Positions 46,451-54,498 of a stretch of DNA of 64,000 bases are shown here, piece after piece. Under the pieces are notes generated by a model, which saw only the letters and a program-made list of their open reading frames with translations, was not told the origin of the DNA and did not search any database. The first letter of the stretch is position 1. Every line of letters starts with the position of its first letter. A program made the translations under genes and the position numbers. The stretch covers positions 3,738,677-3,802,676 of the forward strand of contig NZ_CP022314.1 in NCBI RefSeq assembly GCF_003352915.1. The letters run 5' to 3'. Origin of the DNA: Arthrobacter sp. PM3 (lineage in GTDB: Bacteria > Actinomycetota > Actinomycetes > Actinomycetales > Micrococcaceae).

Positions 46451-47548
46451 TCAGGGGCCCGTTTGGGCCCGGAGGTGCTGGCGCAGCCCCGGGATGGCGA
46501 AGTCGACCTTTCCGTGGCCGGCGGGTTCGATCAGGCCTGCCGCCAGCAGCCTGGCCCGGTAGTTCGCGACGAGATTGGGCCTGGCACCGATGCGCCGCCC
46601 GATGTCGCCGGCCACGGCCGGGCCGTCGTCCTCAGCCATGGCGTGAAGGAAGTCCAGATCCTTGGGGGAGACGGTGGCGAGGGCAGCCTCAATCACGGTC
46701 CGGGCGTTGCGCCGGTGTGCCGCTTCGATGGCCCGTTCGACGGTCGCGGCCGTGAGGACTCCCTGGTTGACCTCCGCTTCCTTCCACAGGAAGTAGCCGA
46801 CCAGCTGGATGAGAAAGGGATATCCTCCCGTAGCTTCTGCCGCGCGCCGGACCAGCGCGGGGGAGACGTCGAAAGATGCTTCGGCGAAGGTGTTGGCGAA
46901 GGAGACTTCCACTTCCCGCACGGCGGCGGCGTGGAGGTCGATCTTGTCGGCCCGGCGGAGAAAGGTTGCCACGCCCTCGTTGAGCAGATCCGACACTGCG
47001 GCCGGCAGGCCGGCGAAGACCAGGCCGATGGGGAGCCGGTCCTGGATAAAGTGCTGGATACTGGCGGCCAGCTGGGCCAGTTCGCTGCGGTCGGCGGCAT
47101 GAATCTCGTCCACCGTGATAACGAGTCCATTGCTCCGCTCGTCCAGTAGCTTGAGCAGATCCTCGCCGAGTGTCCGCCACGCGACCTGGCGATCCGGCGG
47201 AAGCTGGGTGGTGATGCTGAAGCCCGCGGCGGCCACCGCGGTGATGCGCCGGACTACCGGGCCCGAGCCAAGTTCTTCGCCGAGCTGGCGCATGGATTCG
47301 CCGATGCGGCCCATAAACCCCGCCGTGGCCGTCTCGGAAATGACAGCCCAGCCGTGTTCGCGGGCGATGTCGTGGGCCGCTCCGATCATCACGGTCTTGC
47401 CGATGCCGCGGGCGCCCGTGAAGATTGTCAGCAGCCCGGGAGCGCCGGATCCGAGTTGAAGCCCGTACTCGAACTCGTCCAGGACGCCGGCACGGCCGAG
47501 GATCTCCGGCGGCGTGGCCCCTGCAGAGGGTCGGAACGGATTTCCCAT
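46451..47548 (-). CDS. AAA family ATPase with winged-helix C-terminus
   Basis: A 365-residue orphan ATPase of the archaeal ATPase/Orc1-Cdc6-like group. Walker A is GARGIGKT (45-52), Walker B LVITVDEIHAAD (about 146-157), and a sensor-like VFAGLPAAV follows. The lid domain contains GGYPFLIQLVGYFLWKEA. The C-terminal 70 residues form a winged helix (DIGRRIGARPNLVANYRARLLAAGLI). It may act as a regulator or as part of a defence or partition system, but no partner is adjacent. AGGAG lies seven bases before the ATG. A phased repeat array sits upstream. Confidence 0.85.
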   Translation of the reverse strand: MGNPFRPSAGATPPEILGRAGVLDEFEYGLQLGSGAPGLLTIFTGARGIGKTVMIGAAHDIAREHGWAVISETATAGFMGRIGESMRQLGEELGSGPVVRRITAVAAAGFSITTQLPPDRQVAWRTLGEDLLKLLDERSNGLVITVDEIHAADRSELAQLAASIQHFIQDRLPIGLVFAGLPAAVSDLLNEGVATFLRRADKIDLHAAAVREVEVSFANTFAEASFDVSPALVRRAAEATGGYPFLIQLVGYFLWKEAEVNQGVLTAATVERAIEAAHRRNARTVIEAALATVSPKDLDFLHAMAEDDGPAVAGDIGRRIGARPNLVANYRARLLAAGLIEPAGHGKVDFAIPGLRQHLRAQTGP

Positions 47549-47559
47549 CGGCAGGCTCC

Positions 47560-47625
47560 TGTGAGTGCTTGTGTGTCTTGTGAGTTTCCTTGGACGGGAT
47601 GAGTCTATGTGAGTTTTGTGAGTTT
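47560..47625. repeat. phased degenerate tandem repeat (TGTGAGT, 9-10 bp period)
   Basis: Units of the type TGTGAGT(T/G) start at 47560, 47579, 47608 and 47617. Degenerate copies start at 47570 (TGTGTGT) and 47599 (ATGAGTC), giving a period of 9-10 bases, close to one helical turn. It occupies the promoter region between the divergent ATPase and ThuA-like genes, where it could be a multi-site operator. Confidence 0.65.
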
Positions 47626-47740
47626 GCGTCCGCCGCCACGACGTAGTGGAATCCCAGCGAATCAGTTATGTTTCATTTCCGCAAAAGTGTGTAAAGTTTT
47701 GCCGGAAGCTATGACGACCTTAGAGGAACGAGGCAGCACA

Positions 47741-48610
47741 GTGGCTGAGAAGCTAAAAGCTCTCATCTTGTCGGGGCACATGACCCGGGAGCACGACAAT
47801 GAATTCCGCAGCTTTCGGGCGCACAACCAGTGGCTCACAACAGTTCTGGAGGACACGGGCCGGTTCCACGTCCGCGTCATTGAGGACCCTCGGGGACTGG
47901 GGGCAGAAATCATAGACAAGTACGACGTGGTCCTTGTGGCGTTCGAAGGCAGGGACGGTTACCACGAGAAGGCGGTAGGTTTCGGCGCGGAAACCGATGC
48001 CGCCCTGCTGAAATTTGTGCACCAGGACGGTAAGGGCATTGTGTGGTTCCACGGCTCGGCGGTCCAGGAGGACGACTGGGGCTACCCGGAAGAGTACAAC
48101 GTCATGCGGGGCGCAAAGCTTAGTGTGCCCACCGGTCTGCGGCCGCGGCCCTGGGGCGAGGCACAGCTTCAAACCGCCGAGCCCCGACACCCCATTACCG
48201 AGGGCATTAGTGAGACCTGGACGGTGACGGGTGACGACATTCTGACCGGCGTGCAGCTGTATGACGGTGCGGAAGTATTGCTGTCGGTCTTCGATGACCT
48301 TGAGTCGTACGAAAAGGCGCCGGTGTGGCCGATGTCGCATTACCCGGTGGATATTCCGGACGGAGAGTTGAGCAAGCTGCCCGGCATCAACACCCAGCAG
48401 CCCCTTGCCTGGATCAACAATTATGGCAGTGGCCGCAGCTTCACCATCACCATAGGCCACGACATCGACACATTCCGGCGAATCGAGTTCATCCGGATGT
48501 TTCCCCGTGGCGTGGAGTGGGCCGCGACAGGCAAAATCACACTCGAAGGGCCGGACCGCCGCGGAGAGCGCCGTTTTCTGCCCTGGCCGTACTACAACCA
48601 GGAAGGGTAG
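47741..48610 (+). CDS. ThuA domain protein
   Basis: A 289-residue protein of the ThuA family (trehalose utilisation), which has a class I glutamine amidotransferase-like fold. Conserved features are KALILSGH at the N-terminus, YDVVLVAFEGRDGYHE, GIVWFHGSAVQEDDW (about 99-113), YPVDIPDGE, INNYGSGRSFTITIGHD and a final RMFPRGVEWAATG. Related proteins are often keto-sugar enzymes or of unknown function. I chose GTG 47741, seven bases after GAGG; ATG 47711 is an in-frame alternative. The stretch before it (47626-47740) is more A/T-rich than its surroundings and should hold the promoter. Confidence 0.85.
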   Translation: MAEKLKALILSGHMTREHDNEFRSFRAHNQWLTTVLEDTGRFHVRVIEDPRGLGAEIIDKYDVVLVAFEGRDGYHEKAVGFGAETDAALLKFVHQDGKGIVWFHGSAVQEDDWGYPEEYNVMRGAKLSVPTGLRPRPWGEAQLQTAEPRHPITEGISETWTVTGDDILTGVQLYDGAEVLLSVFDDLESYEKAPVWPMSHYPVDIPDGELSKLPGINTQQPLAWINNYGSGRSFTITIGHDIDTFRRIEFIRMFPRGVEWAATGKITLEGPDRRGERRFLPWPYYNQEG

Positions 48611-48791
48611 ATCATTGCTGGACGAAAGTCGGTGACATGTGGCTGCGATTCAACGTGGGGCGGAGCTCTCGCAGCCGCTTCTAGCGCGTTACAATAACGC
48701 CGATAATCAACATTATGTAAAGTAGAACCGTAAATGGCCCAACTGGGGCCCGAGCAGACCCTCCTCCGCGCCCGAGAATCGCTCTCATCCA

Positions 48792-49285
48792 CTACCGCGA
48801 CGCTCCAGGGAAATTGCCGGCCAAACTTCCCCTCGGAACGGTACGACATGACTGGTCCGGGTCCATCAAGAAAAAGGCGGCAGTGGAGAAGACCGCCCCG
48901 GCCATGCAAGCCAGTGTCACGACAATGGGCCCGGCGAATCCCGGCATATAGGCGCTGACGTTGATACTGGCAGGGAACCACAGCACAAACCACACCAAAA
49001 CACTGAGCCAGCAGGCCCCGCGATGGCCCTTGCGCAGGAGCAGAAACGAGCAAGCGCCAAGCACCGCCATGACAAGGCCCGCCGCAATCGCGATATAAGG
49101 TCCGCGCCTGACGTCGCCATCGACATGCCCCCCTGAGATTCGATACTGGCGACCGCTTCTGCGTAGCGGATTGATACTGCTGCCACCACGAAGGCGCCGG
49201 CCAGAAAGAACAACAGGTGCGCTGCCTGCATGGCCAGATACACCCCGCGGCTACCACCGCGCCGCTCCCCCGGATCCCCATTCAT
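48792..49285 (-). pseudogene. four-helix membrane protein gene, frameshifted
   Basis: Two adjoining frames give one continuous protein. The first, from ATG 49285 (MNGDPGERRGGSRGVYLAMQ), has a membrane helix and reads to ESQGG. The second then continues HVDGDVRRGPYIAIAAGLVM with three more helices to the stop at 48792. The break lies in a run of six C (six G on the coding strand) at 49128-49133; one more base would restore a product of about 165 residues. The first frame goes on as non-hydrophobic sequence to 48917. TATTCT lies six bases before the ATG. It is a real inactivation, phase variation or a sequencing error. The function is unknown. Confidence 0.75.
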
Positions 49286-49405
49286 GCCCCGAGAATACGT
49301 GCCTACCGTCAGCTTGTCGTTTCAGACTCGTGGTCTCGATTCGGTCCCGCTCCCCCGCGTCACGAGTCCGTGCCGGCGCATGACACGCAAGATGGCAGGG
49401 TAGCC

Positions 49406-49708
49406 CTAACCCTCGCACTCGATGCAGTAGGAGTGACCGTCTTTTTCGCGTGCGAGCTGGGACCGGTGCCGGACCAGGAAGCACGAATAGCACGTGAATT
49501 CATCCGCGGCCTGGGGAACGACCTGGACGATGAGTTCCTCGGAAACGAACTCGCCACCCGGGGTCATCGCGTCATCCAGCGCATCAGTTTCGTCCAGCTC
49601 GCGGACGACGCTGCGGGCATCCGGGGCGTTCGCGGACTGCAGCGCCTCCAGGGAGCGCTCCTGGGATTCCTTGACGTCGGAACGTACTTCGTCGTAGTCG
49701 GTTGCCAC
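49406..49708 (-). CDS. DUF4193 family protein
   Basis: A 100-residue actinobacterial protein of the DUF4193 family, starting MATDYDEVRSDVKESQERSLEAL and ending in a zinc ribbon, with CYSCF at about 75-79 and CIEC just before the end. It contains ELDETDALDDAMTPGGEFVSEELIVQVVP. The function is unknown; a zinc-binding nucleic-acid or polymerase partner role is only a guess. I chose the GTG at 49708 because homologues start there; the frame runs on to 49936 without family sequence. Confidence 0.9.
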   Translation of the reverse strand: MATDYDEVRSDVKESQERSLEALQSANAPDARSVVRELDETDALDDAMTPGGEFVSEELIVQVVPQAADEFTCYSCFLVRHRSQLAREKDGHSYCIECEG

Positions 49709-49878
49709 TGGGGACTTTCTCTTTTCTGGTGTTCTTGACTTACGGAACTGAAACATACAGCGGGTTCCTGATATTCCCCTGTCAAAGAAACAGCCCGCGA
49801 AGAGCTCCGCTGAACGCCGCTCCGATGACAGATCACCCGGCGTGCGACGCTCGTCCACCTCGCCCCGAAGGGCGGCGG

Positions 49879-50022
49879 CTATTTCTCCGACGGTGCGGAT
49901 CCGCTGCCGGTACTCGCGGCACAGGATGGCCGGCACCGCGTCGGCAGCCCATCCCGGCGTACTGCCAGGGCCGGATCCTCGAAGAACGCATTCTGCATGT
50001 CGATCACCAGGACTGCGATCAC
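49879..50022 (-). pseudogene. isochorismatase (cysteine hydrolase) family N-terminal fragment
   Basis: From GTG 50022, after GGAGG, the frame reads VIAVLVIDMQNAFFEDPALA. This is the first strand and catalytic-Asp region of isochorismatase-like hydrolases (the IDMQNxFF signature). It then turns into unrelated, Ser/Pro-rich sequence and stops after 47 residues. Family members have about 180 residues with a catalytic Lys and Cys, both missing here. A deletion has probably removed the rest. Confidence 0.7.
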
Positions 50023-50157
50023 GCTAGCCTCCGCCTCACCATGGACAACCCCCACGGTACCCCCAGGTGCGGCTATTCACTCCCCCGGGACCATGTCGAC
50101 CGCAATCTCCAGTGCGGGAATCCGTGCTGCCGAAACCGCAGGGCGCTCTCAGGTGAT

Positions 50158-50173
50158 ATACCCCGTGGGGTAT
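50158..50173. promoter_or_regulatory. CsoR/CstR-type operator overlapping a -10 box
   Basis: ATACCCC and GGGGTAT form a perfect palindrome with a two-base centre, the classic G/C-tract operator of CsoR/RcnR/CstR-family repressors. TATTAT at 50171-50176 overlaps its right arm and would be the -10 box for the MFS gene, so binding should block transcription. No CsoR-type repressor gene is in the window. Confidence 0.65.
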
Positions 50174-50223
50174 TATTGAGGGGAGTAGCCAGGCGGATAA
50201 CCCGCCCCGACACGTGGAGTCCG

Positions 50224-51537
50224 ATGACACCCGGGAGCCCCTCCCCCATGACAACAGGCCCCGCCGGGCCCCGGCAACGGCCGCCACGGTCCGGCCTCGC
50301 CTTGGGCCTGCGCCAAAACCTGGCCCAGTTCATGCTCCTGGTCGCCGTCAATGCGCTGGTCGGCGGCACTCTGGGCCAGGAACGCACCGTACTGCCGCTG
50401 CTGGCGGACCAGGTCTTCCACCTGGACCTGTACACGTCCGGACTGACGTACATCCTGGCGTTCGGGCTCGCCAAGGCCGGCACCAACTACTTCGCCGGCA
50501 CGCTCTCGGACCGCTTCGGCCGGAAACCCGTCCTCGTGACGGGCTGGATCATCGCGCTGCCGGTGCCGCTGCTGCTGATTTTCGGGCCCTCCTGGGGCTG
50601 GATCGTCTCCGCCAACGTGATCCTCGGCATCAGCCAGGGCCTGACCTGGTCCACCACCGTCGTGATGAAGATGGACCTGGTGGGGCCGTCCCGGCGGGGG
50701 CTGGCCATGGGCCTGAACGAGGCCGCGGGCTACCTTGGCGTCGCCGCCACCGCACTGGCCACCGGCTACATCGCCGCGAGCCACGGGCTGCGGCCCGGGC
50801 CGTTCCTCCTCGGTGCGGCTTACATCGCCCTGGGCCTGGGCCTGTCCGTCTTCGCCGTCAAGGAAACCCAGGGCCATGCCCGGCTCGAGGCATCGACGCA
50901 CACCGCGGCCCATGCCGGCGCGCACGGCGAATTGAGCAACGGGGAAATCTTCATGCTCACCAGCTTCCGGGACAAGTCGCTGTCCTCGGTCAGCCAGGCC
51001 GGCATGGTCAACAACCTCAACGACGGCCTGGCCTGGGGACTGTTCCCGCTCTTGTTTGCCGCCGCGGGACTGAGCATCGAAAAGATCGGCATTCTCGCCG
51101 CCGTCTACCCGGCCGTCTGGGGGGCAGCCCAGCTGGTCACCGGCGGCCTCTCGGACCGATACGGGCGCAAGTGGCTGATCGCGGGCGGCATGCTGGTCCA
51201 AGCCGTGGCCCTGGGCCTGGTCGCTGCCGGATCCGACTTTGGGATCTGGTTGGGCGCGGCTGTGCGTCTCGGCCTCGGGACCGCCATGGTTTACCCGACC
51301 CTGCTGGCCGCCATCGGCGACGTCGCCCACCCGGAATGGCGGGCACGTTCGGTGGGCATCTACCGGCTGTGGCGCGACGGCGGTTTCGCCGTCGGCGCCC
51401 TGCTGGCCGGAGTGCTCGCGGACGCCTTCGGCATCCCGGCCGCCGTTGCCGCCGTCGGCCTCCTCACCGCACTGTCCGGCATTCTCGTGGCGGTGCGGAT
51501 GCGCGGTTCGGACCACATGGTCCCCAGACGGGGATGA
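50224..51537 (+). CDS. MFS transporter
   Basis: A 437-residue major facilitator with 12 membrane segments. The first loop has the family motif GTLSDRFGRKPVLVTGW (about residues 94-110) and the pseudo-repeat GGLSDRYGRKWLIAGG (about 308) appears after the central loop. The central cytoplasmic loop (about 215-240) contains a His/Ala stretch (STHTAAHAGAHGE) that could bind metal. The start is ATG 50224 after GTGGAG. The CsoR/CstR-type operator upstream suggests control by copper, another metal or persulfide. The transported compound is unknown. Confidence 0.9.
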   Translation: MTPGSPSPMTTGPAGPRQRPPRSGLALGLRQNLAQFMLLVAVNALVGGTLGQERTVLPLLADQVFHLDLYTSGLTYILAFGLAKAGTNYFAGTLSDRFGRKPVLVTGWIIALPVPLLLIFGPSWGWIVSANVILGISQGLTWSTTVVMKMDLVGPSRRGLAMGLNEAAGYLGVAATALATGYIAASHGLRPGPFLLGAAYIALGLGLSVFAVKETQGHARLEASTHTAAHAGAHGELSNGEIFMLTSFRDKSLSSVSQAGMVNNLNDGLAWGLFPLLFAAAGLSIEKIGILAAVYPAVWGAAQLVTGGLSDRYGRKWLIAGGMLVQAVALGLVAAGSDFGIWLGAAVRLGLGTAMVYPTLLAAIGDVAHPEWRARSVGIYRLWRDGGFAVGALLAGVLADAFGIPAAVAAVGLLTALSGILVAVRMRGSDHMVPRRG

Positions 51538-51683
51538 AGCAGGAGCTCCTGCACGGCTGGGACTTTCAGCACTGGGGCCCCGCCCCACATCCGGAGAGGA
51601 TCAAAGGGCGTGCGGTGCCCAGGCCCGGCGCCGCCCCGGGGCCGCCGAAGGGACCCGGACCTACAGCCCCTTGGAGGCTTCTG

Positions 51684-51911
51684 ATGCGTGTTCTCGTGGC
51701 GGAGACCGTGGCCATGTTTGCCATCGGCGACGGTGCCCTTGGCGTCATTTTTCCGGTCCAGCACTGCACGCGTTGGGCTACGGGACCGCAGCCCTGGCGC
51801 TCGTGCATGCGCTGGTTCGCGGACCATCCGGGACTCACACGCTCGATCAGTGCGGTCCAGATTGTGGCCGGCATTTCGTGCGCGGCGCGGCTGCCCTCAA
51901 CGCCCCGCTAG
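51684..51911 (+). CDS. small hypothetical membrane-associated protein (75 aa)
   Basis: The product starts MRVLVAETVAMFAIGDGALG and has two mildly hydrophobic stretches (residues 3-22 and 53-70). A strong GGAGG lies six bases before the ATG, which is the best argument that it is translated. The pattern of an N-terminal 'GDG' helix, a Trp-containing middle and an 'HPGLTRSISAVQI' helix looks like small two-helix membrane proteins, but I cannot name a family. It follows the MFS gene by 146 bases on the same strand. Confidence 0.55.
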   Translation: MRVLVAETVAMFAIGDGALGVIFPVQHCTRWATGPQPWRSCMRWFADHPGLTRSISAVQIVAGISCAARLPSTPR

Positions 51912-52258
51912 CTGGCGCTGCGCCGGAGGTGCCGCGCCCGGGTGCGCCGCACCGGCTCTTCCCCAGTCAAGCGGGACGGGTGACGGTATTCGTGTAGCTC
52001 ATGGCTGCTCCTGCCTGGATAGTCGGGCGATTGGGACCCGGGCGGCATTCAGTGGCATGCCGCCCGGCGATCGGGCGTCACCGGCCAGGGAGGCCGGCGG
52101 CCGTCCAATCGAGCATCCCGCCGGACATGGTGTACGCCGTGTAGCCTGCGGCCGCCAGCTGATCGGATGCTGCCGCCGGATTTCGCCCCCACCTTCAGCG
52201 GGGCCTGCGACAACCACGCCGACGGCGGCTGCCAGGCTCCGCCGTCGTGGACCCGCGA
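51912..52258. other. intergenic region with a rhodanese remnant
   Basis: These 347 bases between the small gene and the DHA2 exporter contain the 3' end of a rhodanese-like gene (minus strand) and otherwise nothing I can assign. Confidence 0.6.
52078..52170 (-). pseudogene. rhodanese-like protein, C-terminal fragment
   Basis: On the minus strand the frame reads ASDQLAAAGYTAYTMSGGML then DWTAAGLPGR and stop. This is the end of a rhodanese domain (the helix after the active-site loop, then the GG-x-x-x-W segment). The frame is closed by a TGA 30 bases upstream, so the catalytic CRSG-type loop and the N-terminal part are missing. It points to decay of a sulfur-related gene beside the CsoR/CstR-type operator. 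Confidence 0.65.
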
Positions 52259-53908
52259 CTATGTTGCGGTTCCCGACGCCGCCCGGTCCCCGCCGGCTGC
52301 CTCTTCAGGTTTCCGTCGGACGAGTTCGGTGGGGATGTTCTTCGAGAACAGCAGCGACAGCGCTGAGATAAAGACGAGGGCCAGGAATGATGCGCGGAGC
52401 GATGACACCTGTGATTCGCTGTAGAGGGTGGTCAGCGTGGCGGCGTCGGCCGATGAAAGGCCCGCCTCGGTCGCAATGCCGTCCACGGTGGACACCGGCA
52501 CGATCTGGACCCCCTTCTCAGTGCTGGTTGCTACGAGCTGCTTGGTGCTGCTCGAGAGGTCGCTGCTCTCCACGGCGCCGAGGAATGAACTCGACAGCGA
52601 AGCGATGAGGATGGAACCGATCAGTGCGGTCCCCAACGAGGAGCCGAGGTTCTGGAACACCCCTTGGAGCCCGCCAACCTCGCTGGACTGCTCCACTCCG
52701 ACACTGGACATGGTGACGTTGCCGATCTGAGACGCCAGCAGGCCCAGGGCGGCGCCGGCAAGGAACATGCCGACGGCGAAGAGGAAGCTTCGGAGATCCA
52801 GGGACACCGATCCCAGGAGGATGAAACTGCTCACCACCAGGATGAGCTGACCCAGCCGGATGATGCGCCGCGGCGACCAGACCGCCGTCATGCGGGTTCC
52901 CACGACGGAGAACAGGACCAGCGCAATCGACAGGGGCAGGATTTTGATCCCCGTGTCCAGGGCGTTGTATCCCAGGGTCATCTGCAGGTACACGGGAATC
53001 ATGAAGAACACGCCCGCCGTCACCATGTACTGGGCACCGAGCACCGACAGACCGGACCGCAGCCGCTTGATCGACAACATGGAAACGTGGACCAGCGGGG
53101 GCACCCCGCGTGTGACGAGGGCCTCCTGGCGGATGAAGAACAGCCACAACAGAAACCCGCCGGCCAGGAGCAAGTAGGGCACCAGGGACAAGCCGAGCGG
53201 ATTGATGGGAACCCCACCGATTTCCGGGGAGTTCTTGGGAAGCACCCAGCCCCAGGTCTTGCTCTGAAGCATGGCATAAACGATCAGTGTCAGGCCCGCC
53301 GCCGAGAGCAGGGCGCTGAGGGCATCAATACGGATGCGCTGCGGCTGGCTCGTGTCCGGGATCAGCCGTACAAAGGCGAGGACAACTGCCATGACCACGA
53401 CTTCACCAAAAAACACGTACCGCCAGCTCAGGTACGTCGTGACATAACCGCCGATCAGCGGGCCAAGCGCCACGGCGACACCGGAGGTGGCCCCGATGAT
53501 CGCAAAGCCCGTTACCCGGTCCTGGTCGTGGTAGTTGTTGGCGATGAGTGCCGCAATGGCAGGGATCACCAGCACGGCGCCTAGCCCTTCAACCACCGAC
53601 CACCCCAGGAAGAGCACAGTGATGTTGGGGCTCAGTGCGGTGGTGAGTGAACCGCACGCGTAGACGATCGAGCCGATGACGAACGCCGGCCGCCGGCCCC
53701 AGACATCGCCGAGCTTGGCGCCGAGCAGCATCAGGGAGGCCATGGTGAGCGTATAGAAGGTGATGGCGGCCTGCATCGCGGCTACGGTCGTGTCGAGGTC
53801 CTTGACGACGGTGGAGATGGACACGTTCATCACGGTGCTGTCGAGCACCATGACGAACTGTGCGCACCCGAGGATGATGCAGGGAGTCCACTTCTTCATT
53901 GGTGGCAC
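52259..53908 (-). CDS. DHA2 family multidrug MFS transporter
   Basis: A 549-residue exporter with 14 membrane segments (EmrB/QacA type). It has the family motif C region near GATSGVAVALGPLIGGYVT (about 138), motif A-like GAKLGDVWGRRPAFV (about 62-76), and VMVLDSTVMNVSI in helix 1 with its conserved Asp. Such proteins pump out drugs or dyes with protons. The last 60 residues are a Ser/Thr-rich extracellular loop and final helix. Start ATG 53908; ATG 53899 (MKKW) is an alternative. No regulator lies next to it. Confidence 0.93.
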   Translation of the reverse strand: MPPMKKWTPCIILGCAQFVMVLDSTVMNVSISTVVKDLDTTVAAMQAAITFYTLTMASLMLLGAKLGDVWGRRPAFVIGSIVYACGSLTTALSPNITVLFLGWSVVEGLGAVLVIPAIAALIANNYHDQDRVTGFAIIGATSGVAVALGPLIGGYVTTYLSWRYVFFGEVVVMAVVLAFVRLIPDTSQPQRIRIDALSALLSAAGLTLIVYAMLQSKTWGWVLPKNSPEIGGVPINPLGLSLVPYLLLAGGFLLWLFFIRQEALVTRGVPPLVHVSMLSIKRLRSGLSVLGAQYMVTAGVFFMIPVYLQMTLGYNALDTGIKILPLSIALVLFSVVGTRMTAVWSPRRIIRLGQLILVVSSFILLGSVSLDLRSFLFAVGMFLAGAALGLLASQIGNVTMSSVGVEQSSEVGGLQGVFQNLGSSLGTALIGSILIASLSSSFLGAVESSDLSSSTKQLVATSTEKGVQIVPVSTVDGIATEAGLSSADAATLTTLYSESQVSSLRASFLALVFISALSLLFSKNIPTELVRRKPEEAAGGDRAASGTAT

Positions 53909-53960
53909 GCGTTTCTCGAGCTGCCGTGTGCGGCCGCCGCGGGTCGCGGCGGCCGCCTGT

Positions 53961-54353
53961 TCAGGCCTGGCTCAGGGCCTTGGCCTTGACGGCCTCGAAT
54001 TCGCTCTGGGTCAGAGTGCCGGCGTCGAGCAGTTCCTTGGCCTTGGCAATTTCCTGGGTGGGAGATGCCGAGGCAACGGAACGGATGTACTCATTCGTTT
54101 CAGCCTGTGCCCGGCGCGCACTTTGGGCCTGGCGTTCGGCCATGCTGCGGCCCCGTGCGATCAAGTACACAAGAACCGTCAGGAACGGCACGAAGACCAG
54201 GAAGATGATCCAAACGGCCTTGAGCCAGCCATTGAGATCGCGGTCGCGGAAGATATCCGAAATCACTGCGAAGAGGGCAAAGAGGTATGAAATGAACGCG
54301 AACGACCAAAAGAATATCCAAACGAAGTTCCAGAATTGCTCCACGGGAGCCAT
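53961..54353 (-). CDS. PLDc_N-SHOCT membrane protein (copy 1)
   Basis: A 130-residue protein with two membrane helices (residues about 8-35 and 45-68) in the phospholipase-D nuclease N-terminal (PLDc_N) arrangement. A charged linker (GRSMAERQAQSARRAQ) and a C-terminal SHOCT motif (EIAKAKELLDAGTLTQSEFEAVKAKAL) follow. SHOCT segments are short oligomerisation helices. The role is unknown. It is a paralogue of the next gene upstream on the same strand, about 145 bases away. Confidence 0.88.
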   Translation of the reverse strand: MAPVEQFWNFVWIFFWSFAFISYLFALFAVISDIFRDRDLNGWLKAVWIIFLVFVPFLTVLVYLIARGRSMAERQAQSARRAQAETNEYIRSVASASPTQEIAKAKELLDAGTLTQSEFEAVKAKALSQA

Positions 54354-54498
54354 CCTTCCGTTGCGAGAAAGCCCTGCTGGCGTTCCCCCTATGCGCCAAC
54401 GTAGTCGCGCATGATCACCGCGGGCAGGACCATAAGGCCTGTATTTGGCGAGGTGGGGCCGCTACGCTGCCCCGGTCGGATTCATCGCGGCGCCCGGT

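Larger units (their letters stand above)
49709..50223. other. intergenic region with a gene remnant and an operator
   Basis: These 515 bases between the DUF4193 gene and the MFS gene hold no intact gene. They contain an isochorismatase-like 5' fragment (49879-50022, minus strand), a further open minus-strand stretch at about 49770-49936 of unclear origin, and the palindrome with a promoter at 50158-50176. Confidence 0.65.

Noticed and set aside
47560..47625. CRISPR-like array
   Set aside because: The units are 7-10 bases with no spacers, far too short for CRISPR repeats, and no cas genes are near.
46451..48610. ATPase plus ThuA pair as a two-gene defence system
   Set aside because: The genes are divergent and no nuclease or effector is visible; the repeat between them is interesting, but a defence role is not supported.
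49702..50223. N-terminal extension of the MFS gene frame (174 codons)
   Set aside because: The MFS proteins start near 50224, where an RBS is present; the upstream part overlaps the operator, the promoter and the isochorismatase remnant.
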